Assembly (NCBI GenBank): GCA_963556195.1
Contig: OY744531.1
Location: 103,404,642-103,468,641 of the forward strand
Source of the DNA: Sepiola atlantica
Taxonomy: Eukaryota > Mollusca > Cephalopoda > Sepiida > Sepiolidae
Direction: 5' to 3'
Length of the DNA: 64,000 nt
Each line of letters starts with the position of its first letter. Position 1 is the stretch's first letter. Made by a program: the position numbers and the translations under genes. The notes beneath the pieces are model-generated. The model was not told the DNA's origin, ran no database searches, and was given only the letters and a program-made list of their open reading frames with translations. Below, piece after piece: positions 1-10,345 of this stretch.

Positions 1-112
1 CTCGGCTTAAGGAAAGAATACTAAACATAATTTTATTACAGAATATACCTTGCATTGAACAATCGAAGTTTGAAATAAATCTGGACATTCGTACATATTT
101 ATCACTCTTTCG

Positions 113-115
<3 letters not shown>
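1..115. repeat. Interspersed repeat fragment, also at 56893-57000
   Basis: This stretch resembles 56893-57000. Both carry a GGCTTAAGGAAAGAATA block, a CCTTGCATTGAAC block and a CATTCGTACATNTTTATC block in the same order, and both run into a (TA)n tract. They are two copies of one unclassified repeat that seems to use (TA)n as its boundary. No coding potential is visible. Confidence 0.7.
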
Positions 116-205
<90 letters not shown>

Positions 206-206
206 T
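115..206. repeat. (TA)n microsatellite
   Basis: About 90 bp of TA dinucleotides with two TATG interruptions. It separates the repeat fragment at the window start from the palindromic MITE. Its TYIYIY-type ORFs are an artefact of the dinucleotide. Confidence 0.95.
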
Positions 207-223
207 TCGGCAGTAAGTCATTT

Positions 224-500
224 ATAATACATGCGTTGTTGAAGACCACGGAGTTTTCTTTCGTTGCTATCCTTCTGGTTAATTTCTCGACGCGGCGAAC
301 GATTAGTCGGTTTTCCGGTGTTTATTGGTGGAGTATGGCGAGACCGAAAGCGCTCGAGGAATGGCCCACGATACAACGTTCGGTGCCATACCCCACCAAT
401 TAACACCGGAAAACCGACGAATCGCTCGCCGCGTCGAGAAATTAACCAAAAGGATAGCAAAGAAAGAAAACTCTGTGGTCTTCAACGACGCATGTATAAT
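224..500. mobile_element. Palindromic MITE with ~117-bp inverted arms
   Basis: The left arm (about 224-341) and right arm (about 386-500) are near-perfect reverse complements, about 90% by eye, around a ~44-bp loop. Both outer ends abut TA dinucleotides, which fits a TA target-site duplication. No transposase is present, so this is a non-autonomous foldback-type DNA element. ORFs on both strands here mirror each other because of the palindrome and are not genes. Confidence 0.8.
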
Positions 501-1599
501 ATATATATATATATTTACCTGTATACTTACCACCCTCCGTATCTTCTCACACTCAATGTTCACGGTTGTTATATGTTCCTCGTATAAAAAATGAAATTAA
601 CCAATGGAATTTTTTCAGGAGAGTTGAATCGAGAAGACTGTTAAAACAGACACCTTTTTAAAGCGCAGAAAAATACAAATAAATAAATCGTTTTCGTAAA
701 ACTCGACCTTTTAGAAAGTACATATTAATTATTAGCACAAGCGAAAGAATGTAAAATATGTTTATATCCGAGAAGTTGCAGGGGGTAAGTATTTTTCTCA
801 TTAACATTGAACTACTACGATGAAAATATAATAAAAAATAACCAATATTCCCTGCCGAGATAATAGGGTAAGGCGTGGGATTGGAAATAAATTACTCGAC
901 GATTTTGTGCCCATTCAAGATAATCACTTATGAACATAACGTTGGAGACAATCATTAAGACCAATTAGGTTTCAAGAAAAAAATCGATAAAAACATTTTT
1001 GTTGTGTAGAATACGGAATGAGATTCATGGGAAACAGATTGGCGTTCACGGCGTTTGGTTGCTAGAAATATAGCATTCACCATTTTGGGGTCGATATCTT
1101 TTAGATATTAAAGAGCCTAAAAGTGTCGTAGTTATAGCAATCTGCCACCTGACTACTATTCCAGCTAGTAATTTACATGAACAATCTTCATAAAATGGTA
1201 AAATATAAATTCATTTTGATAAAAGATATTAAATATCTTTTTATTAGGGGTTGACGTTTCTGTAAAATACATGTGTTCATATTTTTAATTCTGTATTATA
1301 TTTATCGTTATAATGGGTAAGTTAGCTTAGACAACGTAAGCGAAAGGGAGATACGTTGCTCCGAAACAAATTGTGACGTATAGAATAATAAGTCCCTTTC
1401 TAGAAGTGACAAAGAATAGTTTTGTATAGGAGTGACTCATCCGTTTCTTTGTGGTGTCGAATAACTAAGTATCCTATTTTTTAACACTTGCATGCTTGTA
1501 TTTCTATTTTTAGGTGTTAATTTAGTTTAGTTTATTTATTTGTTTATTTATTTATTATGTATTGTTATCTTAAAGTACATGTTATTCAGTGTACGCAGT
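501..1599. other. Unclassified AT-rich DNA
   Basis: No open frame of note, no tandem array and no recognisable element except the short (TA)n at about 497-514. Confidence 0.5.
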
Positions 1600-3330
1600 T
1601 GTTTGCTAGTTCACTTCTACAGTTTAATAGGTTTTGGGTGTCTTTAAAGTTTATGATTTGAAATGTCTCATTTAGACAGAATCTACACGAGTCGTATTAT
1701 TTTCTATTCGATTATTAGTGAGCGTCCGCTTTCTTTGAGCTCCCGATAATGGTTCGCTAGTGTTATTTTTATTCGACGTTTTTTGTTTGTTTTTAAGGTG
1801 CTGTTATGGTCGGAAAATCTGGTTTTAAAATGTAAGGAGGTCATACCCAGGTAGTACTTCTTGTTATTCTGCCTTTCTTTGACTTGGTAAACAATACTTT
1901 TGGTTTAGCATTTATTCTGTAGTGAACAAAGTGTCCGAGTTATTCAGTTACATATTTTCTCTTCATTAATAAGTTTTTCATTTCTATTTGGCCAATTGGT
2001 ATTAGGGTTTGGGTTATTACTATTTGTAGTGGTGATATTATTGTTCTTCTTTGTGCTATTTTTGCTATATTGGTCATTTTTACGCAATTTGTTATTAGTT
2101 TTCTCTACTGTTCTCCTTTAGTATTTTGGTTCTTTTGTTCTTGTGTTGCTTAATTATCATTTCTAAGTTTTCGCAGCAGCTGTATGACAGTTTTAGGGTA
2201 TTTTTATTGGATATTATATTCAGGGGATTTGTTACGGAGAAGTGTTTTTCAATGAGATTTTTGAATATCCTGCACAGTTTAGTTTTTAACATCTGATTAT
2301 AGTGCAGTGTATGCCAGATTATATTTCTTTTTCTTTTATTTCTAATTTCATTATAATTATTCTGTTTCTCATATTTAGTTTCGATTTATGGTACCCACTA
2401 CTTTTTAGAGCTGTATTGTAAATGTTGATTGGCTTCTTTAATAGATTTGTATTGCTAGAGTTATTGCTAAGCTTACGTTCGATAGAATTAGGAATCTGTG
2501 TTATGATTGATGGAGGGTGATTGGATTAGCGTTATCTTTTAAATATGGCTCGTAAGTATTTTCATCTAAGTTTAAAGTGACATCTAAAAAGTGAGTTGTT
2601 TTTATGTTAGCCAGTACTTCTACTCTTACGCATAATTTCTTCATTTCCATATATATAATTTTTATGAAGTTGTCTCCTTTGACCTTGTTGGATCCTTTAT
2701 AGCTAATCCATCATTTCTATATAAGCCGATATCTGTGTTATCAAATATATTTGTAATAGTATATAAAATAAATAAACCCACAAGATCTGATGCCCCTGCA
2801 GACTCCAGCGCACCCAGAGTCAAAATCAAAGAGTTTGTCATTTATGTTTTAATACATTGGTGCATTATTATTGATTAAAACTGATCTTCTACATTTTTTA
2901 CATTTTTTAATGATGTGGATTTCACCCTTGGGTATATTGGTATACAACTCGGAAAACTCTTCGGCGATGTTCAAGAGATCTTTGGATATAGATGTTGGAT
3001 ATAGATGTTGGATATAGATGTTGGATATAGATGGATACAAATCCACAATGTCAAATTGTAGGAAAGTACATTTATTTTTATTTTCGATATTATTAAACTA
3101 AGTGATTGCTTCGGCAGTATTCACCCACTGGTTTAATTCTAGGTATTTTTTAATTTGCTTCTTAGTTCTAGAAAGACTTGTTTTACTAATTCTACATATT
3201 TCGTGTTTGGTCGGATTAATGAAACGGTGCTAAGGGTGGTCTTTAAATAAGATATAAGCTTCCTAAGGTTTTAATTTACAAACGTTGTCGCTAATTTTTA
3301 GTCTATCAGTGATTGGTTGGCTTTTAGCAT
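1600..3330 (-). pseudogene. Penelope-like reverse transcriptase with GIY-YIG domain, broken
   Basis: Reading the minus strand from 3330 down, pieces in different frames line up in the order of a Penelope-like polyprotein. First an AYILFKDHP-like finger segment (~3240), then FDIVDLYPSIS (~3030), an RT active-site-like YRND where Y-x-D-D is expected (~2720), HFLDVTLNLDENTYEPY (~2560), NKNTLKLSYSC (~2190), and a GIY-YIG-type segment YYLGMTSLHFKTRFSDH (~1845). Function in the family: RNA-directed DNA synthesis and endonuclease nicking for retrotransposition. Many stops and frameshifts, a short tandem GATATAGATGTTG expansion at 2985-3035 and the altered catalytic box show it is dead. Family assignment rests on motif order recalled by eye. 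Confidence 0.75.
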
Positions 3331-3342
3331 TTATTATATCTA

Positions 3343-3965
3343 CTAGCGGAACCCGTCGCCCGGCGTTGCACGGGAGAAAGTACTACCGATTGCATGACGT
3401 CGAATAAGAAAAAACGGCCTATTGTTTTTTCTCCCCCGTCTACCGTGTTGGCGAATGTTTTAAATTTAAAGAAAACGAAAACGGTGGTAGAGTAGTATGG
3501 GATCGAACGCTAAAACTGACGATCATGAAACCTACCTTCTTACCGATTGCGCCACTGTTTCGGATTACAATACATGTGAAAATAGGCCAATTAGCCTAAG
3601 CTTGATTATTGGCATGCGTGTTAAATTAATACCAGGCAAATAATAAATAAGAACCGGTGTTTTGTGAAAATTAAACTGTGTTTATTAGTTCCCGGTGTCG
3701 ATGAGTAGAGTCACAGTACAGAATTGTTAGGGAGAAAAGTGTTTGCTACCACCTATATGGAGTTGGTTTATCGGAGAGACGTGGATGGCGGGCCAAATGT
3801 AATATTTAGTGTTAGCTGGGGAAAAATAATAACAAATTTACTAAAACACGCTCGAGTGAATAAGTCTAATATAGTGGTGAGTTTAGTAGCCTGTGATGCA
3901 TGTGGTTATATTCCTATTCTCCGAGAAGGTACAGGGGATAAATCGTCTCTACTTTATATATAAGA
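3343..3965 (-). mobile_element. Non-autonomous Helitron, copy 1
   Basis: On the minus strand it begins TCTTATATATAAAG (3965) and ends with a GC-rich potential hairpin and GGTTCCGCTAG followed by T (3343). These are the TC start and CTAG end expected of a Helitron inserted between A and T. It is clearly homologous to 45081-46083. A 79-codon plus-strand ORF at 3724-3963 is shared by both copies, and a tRNA-like segment lies at 3475-3560. No Rep/helicase is present, so it depends on a partner element. Confidence 0.75.
3475..3562 (-). other. tRNA-like segment inside Helitron copy 1
   Basis: The minus strand carries TGGCGCAATCGG, close to a tRNA A box, followed at tRNA-like spacing by GCGTTCGATCCC, a good B box. 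The same pair occurs at 45891-45965. It looks like a captured tRNA or SINE head; it does not fold as an intact tRNA by eye. Confidence 0.65.
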
Positions 3966-4165
3966 AGAAGAAGATGATTATTGGCATGCGTGTTAAATTA
4001 ATACCAGGCAAATAATAAATAAGAACCGGTGTTTTGTGAAAATTAAACTGTGTTTATTAGTTCTCGGTGTCGATGAGTGTAGTCACAGTACAGCATTGTT
4101 AGGGAGAAAAGTTTTTGCTACCATCTATATGGAGTAGGTTTGTGCGAGAGGCGTAAGAGAAGAGA
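3966..4165 (-). repeat. Second partial Helitron copy joined to copy 1
   Basis: Positions 3978-4147 repeat 3612-3780 at high identity (ATTGGCATGCGTGTTAAATT onward), separated by an AAG-rich stretch. The copy ends in a GAAGAAG-rich tract near 4165. This is a partial duplication or nested insertion of the same family. Confidence 0.8.
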
Positions 4166-5186
4166 AGAAGAAGGAGAAGATGTTATTACGTTCAATTGTA
4201 TCTATTTTCGGTAGTTTTTCGTAATGTTTTCTGTGATTAGTTTTTTATACTGTTGTTTATTTATTTCATAAAAAATCCTAGATTTATCCGCTTTTAAGAA
4301 GATTTTGTTAGAGTTATTTATGTTTCTAATGTTGTTGTGTAATTGTTTATGGAAATTATTACATTGTTTGTGGAATTATAAATCTTTAATTACATTTAAG
4401 AGGTCATTTTCAACGCTAATCATGAAAACTATTAGTTTTGCATTTTTAGGCTTTTGAATCCGTAGGATTCTTTTGTATCTCCATGTTTAATTTTATTGTT
4501 AAGGGAGTAGTATGCCCGTCATCGCATTCGTCGTAGTAGTCACTTTTAAAAAAAATTCATTTAATAATGTATCCATGGTTTAAGTGATGTTTCTAAGATA
4601 ACTTTTTCCATACTATTTGTTTAGTGTTGAAATCTTGACTAAACACCACGTGTATATATAAAAACACCCGGCAACATAAACCTCATGCATTTTTGCCTGA
4701 CGATTCCCTACGGGGATGAAACGCGGATGTTTCTATGTAGCTTAATTGCCATAAATATATTTTCATAACTATATATATATATATATATATATAATTACTA
4801 ATGACAATATATGTATTACCATATACTATCAGTTCCTTTTACTTTGTAGTCTTAAAAGATTCAGCTCGATGATTGTCAATTATTGATAAAAGAGCAAATA
4901 TAACTTTTGCTCTCTTTTATTTGTTTTTTGTTTGATTTCACCCAAATATGAACCACTGTATAATGTAGGTTTTTTCAAGACACTTTAATCCAATAACTTT
5001 TTATTCTTTGTGAATTTTTTCTGATGATTTTTTAGTGTTGCAGAGACGATATTGACATAAAAATGTTGTTTGGCACAAGACAAATGAAACGGACCGTAAA
5101 AATATATCTAACAGAATAGTTATGTTTTTTGGAAATGTGAAAAAATAAAAATAAAACCATGGTTATTGGAATATAATATGAACTGA

Positions 5187-5255
<69 letters not shown>

Positions 5256-6590
5256 TGTGTGTATTTACGAAGGATTTTTTAATTTAAGCAAACATTGTTA
5301 AAAGTAAAAGAATTTTCTCCGCTTAATTATATTTTAAAAACATTTTTAAATGATCTTTTTTATTCTAAAATCAAAACTATTTATGCATGTCCCATATGTA
5401 TCACGAATGTTTTCGATTTTTCGTCGAATTAATTTTAAGTGACAAAAGCAAATGGATGAAAAAGTGTAATTTAAACACAAAAGAAAGGACTTGCACTGGT
5501 CCAGGAAAAATGTTAACAATTTAAATTCCACAACGCCAGAATTAGCGTCACTTACACATGCGTTTTGCTTTCGAAACCATAACTCTATATTCTTTAAAAA
5601 CTGGAAGATTCCAATAAAAATAATAATATTAATCGAACACAGTTAATTATTTTTACATGAACGTACATAGCTGAAGGAGAATTGCCGGTTCATTTCTTTT
5701 TCCAACGGTATGTGCATACATTAAAAGGATAGCTTCGATTGGATGTAAACAGGTCATAACCGATTTCATAGTCCGCAAAGTATCCATTCGGACAATCCCG
5801 CACCCTAAAACTTATATAAAAAATGATTTAGTCAACAATATTGAGAAACCAAACATCTTGGATTTTTCTCATTCCTTCGTAACTAAAGAAGAGTCGAGTT
5901 TTCTTTGTTTTTTTATTCGCCATTTTCGTCACTTTGCAATTATGAAACAAACAGAACATGTATCCGGGCAACAGGTTTTCACAACACCTACCGACGAGCA
6001 GATACCGTAAATCAATGGCTAACATGCTATGGACAAACAAGAGGTGATTGGTCAGTTTGTCGGAATGATGTGGAATCTGATGGAATGTTAACGGCCGGAT
6101 AAGAATGGGCCAGTTAATGTAAACATTACGAATAATGGACTTCGTATCGATACGAGGAAATAGAACTTGTTTATCTAGGACTAGCTGTACCAATGGACAT
6201 TTCCCGGATATGGAAACGACTCGTGTAATTTTAATAGATTTAAGATTATTGGTTCGTTCTCCGGATAAGCAAAAGTGCCTCGATTATAAACAGTACAAAT
6301 ATTGAGATGGTGAAATGGAATGGCGACCGGAGGAGTCCATCAATATCCATAGTGTCACTTTCACTTCGAATGTTGTCAACCATAATGTGGTCCCTACCAG
6401 GAGTTATTTATTTGAAACATAAAAGAATCGTGTGAAACGAATGTCACAGTAATATAATTCAAGCAGAGGAAAATTAATACGATAAAGTATTTCATTAGAA
6501 ATGTAATGGAAGAAATACAATTAAAAAGAATTTATATTATTAAAAGAAATCACAGTTACCTGTATAGAATCTCATTAGCGGGGCGAAAAA
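4166..6590. other. Unclassified AT-rich DNA with two (TA)n tracts
   Basis: Contains (TA)n at about 4768-4792 and 5189-5252. A 121-codon minus-strand ORF at 5828-6193 is the longest open frame here not explained by repeats. It has no motif I recognise and overlaps other short frames. No other structure seen apart from a hammerhead-like core near 4697, reported separately. Confidence 0.5.
5828..6193 (-). CDS. Uncertain 121-codon ORF, no recognised family
   Basis: An open frame with ATG at 6193 and stop at 5828. The C-terminal third is basic (TKMANKKTKKTR). No domain, signal peptide or clear membrane segment is visible, and no splice context was established. It may be chance in non-coding DNA; it is listed only because it is longer than expected in this AT-rich composition. 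Confidence 0.15.
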   Translation of the reverse strand: MVQLVLDKQVLFPRIDTKSIIRNVYINWPILIRPLTFHQIPHHSDKLTNHLLFVHSMLAIDLRYLLVGRCCENLLPGYMFCLFHNCKVTKMANKKTKKTRLFFSYEGMRKIQDVWFLNIVD

Positions 6591-6597
6591 AACTTTC

Positions 6598-6598
6598 A

Positions 6599-6680
<82 letters not shown>

Positions 6681-6681
6681 A
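6598..6681. repeat. Compound (TC)n-(TA)n-(TG)n microsatellite
   Basis: A pyrimidine-rich TC run is followed directly by TA and then TG repeats. Confidence 0.95.
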
Positions 6682-6804
6682 GATACGTGGCAATAGTGAC
6701 GAAGACTTACCAGCTTTAAAGCGTATTAGATGTTTCGCGTATCGGACGTCCGTTTTCCAGAGAGAAAAGAACTCGTGTTTACTAGTGCAGATTCTAATAG
6801 TTGC

Positions 6805-7660
6805 CAATAATTTGCATGAATCAAAAATAAATTTGCATGGGTAACCAACTTATTCGCATGGATGAGCAACACATTTGCATCAGCAAGCAACTGATTTGCA
6901 TGTGTGAGCAACAGAATTTGCATTTGCGAAGAATTCATTTGCATGTGTGAGCGACAAATTTGCATGTGTGAGGAACTAATTTGCATGTGTGAGCGACTAA
7001 TTTGGATGTCTGAGCAACTAATTTGCATGTGTGAGGAACTCAATTTCATGTGTAGGCTACAAATCTGCATGTGCGAGCAACTAATTTGCATGCATGAGGA
7101 ACTCATTTGCATGTGTGAGCGACTAATTTGCATGCGTGAGCAACTCATTTGCATGGGTAAGTAACTAATTTGCATGTGAGAGCAAGTAATTTGCATGGGC
7201 GAGCAACTAATTTGAATGGGCGATCAAGTAATTTACATGTGTGAGCGATTAATTTGCATATGCGAGCAACTAATTTGTATGTATGAGCAACTCATTTGCA
7301 TGGTAAGCAACTAATTTGCATGTGTTAGCTACTAATTTGAATGGGCGAGCAACTAATTTGCATTGACGAGCAACTAATTTGCATGGGTAAGAAACTAATT
7401 TGTATGTGTGAGCGACTAATTTGCATGTGTGAGCAACAAATTTGCATTTGTGAGGAACTAATTTGCATGTGTGAGCGACTAATTTGCATTGGCGAGCAAC
7501 TAATTTTCATGTGTGAACAACTAATTTGCATATACGAGCAACTAATTTGTATGTGTGAGCAACTAATTTGCATATACGAGCAACTAATTTGTATGTGTGA
7601 GCAACTAATTTGCATGTGTGAGCAACTCATGTGCATGTGTGAGCAACTACTTTGCATGCA
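6805..7660. repeat. 21-bp minisatellite rich in ATTTGCAT octamers
   Basis: About 40 copies of a unit near CTAATTTGCATGTGTGAGCAA. Since 21 is a multiple of three, both strands read as long repetitive peptides (MQISCSH-type and LICMCEQ-type); I regard these as artefacts. By my count about 27 units keep an exact ATTTGCAT, the POU/Oct octamer. The GTGTGAGCRA part is also well kept, and the 5' units are more diverged. Confidence 0.95.
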
Positions 7661-10085
7661 TAGAGGCCAACGGGAAAAAATAACGGATTAAAAGCAGACG
7701 GGCAGTTCAAGTTTTAACAGCTGAGAGAAAGCTTTGGTGTTGGCAGATTTTTAGTGTTGAATGAACATGAGTTCCATTTGACTGTAATTGTAACCGTATT
7801 ATGATTAAAGGAGATTAACATAGATCTTTTGTTTCTTGCAATGTATTCTTTTCTGTTTATGGGCGATTGAGGACGAGCGATTAGAATGATTGGTTTATAA
7901 TCAGTCGATTAACGGTTTTATCCCGTCTCGAGACACATTTTGCAACTGTCTAAAAACTGAATGAAACGAGCCAACCTAAGACCGAGGAATGACATCTTAT
8001 TCGACGAAACGATGCAACGTCCTACCACAAAAAGTTTTACTGGACCGTTTTCCTTTACCATTTTTAAGTATCATTTTGTTATATCTTCCCCCTCTCTCTT
8101 TCTCTCTCTCTCTTATTGTGTTACTGTGTCTGCACCTTCAACGATAGCCAGTTTTTAGTGTGATTTGACTGATATTCCCAAGGGTTCGAATAAAGTTGGC
8201 ACAAAAAGTTTATCTGCTATTTTATTAGAATACCTCGGTGGAATATTTACCACTATTAATAAAGTCTATATCTCTGTGGTGTACTTCACCGGAATTCGAG
8301 GATTCTGCTTCTGTGCTTGTTCGATGACCCTATTATTTATCATGGATCGATCATAAACCCGATTCCTGATCGTTGTTCGTTGTTGATACGGTAAAGCACC
8401 GTCTGCAGTTTCGTGGCAAACCTACAAGCATTTATTTACAGAAAACCATACTTACTTTTCGTTTCCAAAAACCTGAATAATCAATAAAAATGGTAACTTT
8501 TTTCAAGTCTTCATAACACAAGCCGACTCGATAATATCAAACTAGGAGTGATAATGGAAAATATGTATACTGTCAATGTTCTATTATAATCTGTTCCACT
8601 TGCTTATTTTCGCACTGTTTTTCTCTTCATTCATTCTGAGATTGGTTTCTTCACCAAACTAACTTTGTTTTATTTTTTATATCTAACGAATTTAAGAACG
8701 CTTGTTTTGGCGTGACGTATTTAAATCGTTGTGATATGGTATGCATTTATTCCGATTATAACCGCTGGTTTGGTATTCTGAGACTGAAATAGTTCTCGAG
8801 ATAGATGGATTATATTATCTTATCTTAGCCATCCGCCATCCGTCAGTATAAAAGTGTTGTTTTCTATAAAACATTGTAAGTATAAATGTAATAATTTTGT
8901 ACAAAGAAATACTTTTTTTTTCTGAATTCTATATTGTTTTCTCTTTCATATTTAGCGGTTTTAGAATTTTGTTGCCAAAAAGCATTCTGCCATATTTTGC
9001 ATCTCAATTTAGCTTTTGTACGTAACAGTCCAGAATAGTTAACAGTCGAGAACGTGTGAAACAAAAATTATTGCAAAGGCAGTTACATTAAATTCTACAC
9101 TGACCTGTAATTTTTTTAACGTGTGGAAACAATTTTTTTATTTTATTTCAGAGTTTTATTTCGGTGTCCGTGCGTCTTATCAACACACGAAAACCAAAAT
9201 GGTCTTACTACTTATTCCTACATGAAGATTACCGCGTTCGACAAGCCGAATCTTAAAATGATCGGAGTTTACATCGATCGAAACGTTAGAACAACATCCA
9301 AGATCAAAACAGTATAATAATAAGCCTAAAAATATATACAGTTAGCTGTTTTCGTCTTTAATTGAGAATATATTTGCTTTATATATCGTTTTTTGTTTTC
9401 TCATATTTATGTCTCCGTGATCGTAAGCGAAACAAGTGTAAATTGTTTCACAAAAAAAAAAATATTCGAGATATTCGTTTGAATAACAAAAATCAAGATG
9501 GCCGCCAATTAACTTTCAAGATTGATCGGCAAAGTAGAGTATCACGTGCGTGGATTCATTCTTCTAAAAGCAAAATGTCTTGGCGATCATTCATTGTTTT
9601 TTTTTTGGGGGGGGGCGTTTTTCTCCAATAATTAATCCACTCTTGTGTTGACACTGTATTAAACGTCTCTTTGTAACTTCCTTCTTTTTCTTTTCATGAA
9701 CGCTTGTCTGCATTTTATGTTGTTGCTTTTTGTTTTCTTCGTTTTATCTGCTTTAGTTTCTCCCTTGGGGTTTCCTTCTTTTTTAGAATACTATCACTAC
9801 GTATTGACTAGTCATGCCATTTTCTAACATTCATGTTTTTATGTATGAATAAACTCAACCTTTAAATAAGGCACCATTTATTTGATGACCTCAATAAACA
9901 CGGCCTTTTCTCTTTACTGATATAGAGTGATAAATTATCACTATTATACCACGCTTATTCATGTTTGTAATAACGTTATAATTTTCCACGTCCATTTGAA
10001 AATGTGATATCGCACGATTGCCGAAGATAAAATACAATAAAGAAGAAAGTAAACATCAACTTCTGTTACAACTTCTGTTGCGATG
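7661..10085. other. Unclassified AT-rich DNA
   Basis: Short ORFs only. A CT-rich tract lies at about 8085-8116 and a T-run/G-run (T10G8-like) at about 9600-9616. No recognisable element. Confidence 0.5.
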
Positions 10086-10089
10086 TTGC

Positions 10090-10345
10090 CGACATCGCAC
10101 ACTGCCCATGGCCGTAGCGGCGGTGATTTGTTAAGAATCACCGTGTCTAGGGCACAGCATATGGAAGGCGGCGCCCATTCCTCTCCTTCCGCTGCCTTGA
10201 ACTTTCCCTGAGTTTTAGTCAGGTACCAATTTACTGCTGGGTGGACAGAGGGAGTTTTCAGACCCGAAAATTCGCATGCCGTAAGTGGGATCGAACCCGG
10301 GTCGTCCAGCCCAAAGACAAGTGCTATAACAGGCCCTCCCTTTGA
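10090..10345 (-). mobile_element. tRNA-headed SINE with conserved metazoan-type central domain
   Basis: Reading the minus strand from 10345: AGGGCCTGTTATAGCACTTG, an A-box-like start, then CGGGTTCGATCCCAC, a perfect B box, then a body with CCACCCAGCAGTAAATTGG, GTACCTGACTAAAACTCAGG and a GC-rich segment GGCAGCGGAAGGAGAGGAA. This order (tRNA head, then a conserved domain) is that of broadly distributed metazoan SINEs. I cannot name the domain class with certainty; a Nin-type MetaSINE is a candidate. It would be mobilised by a partner LINE. Confidence 0.7.

Noticed and set aside
3724..3963. Genuine small gene conserved with 45083-45322
   Set aside because: Both copies lie at the same place in a Helitron; identity is explained by common descent, and most differences change the residue.
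5828..6193. Host gene exon
   Set aside because: No recognisable domain, no splice signals established, composition like the surroundings; kept only as a low-confidence feature.
6904..7691. Repetitive Cys-rich peptides on both strands
   Set aside because: By-product of the 21-bp minisatellite; open on both strands at once.
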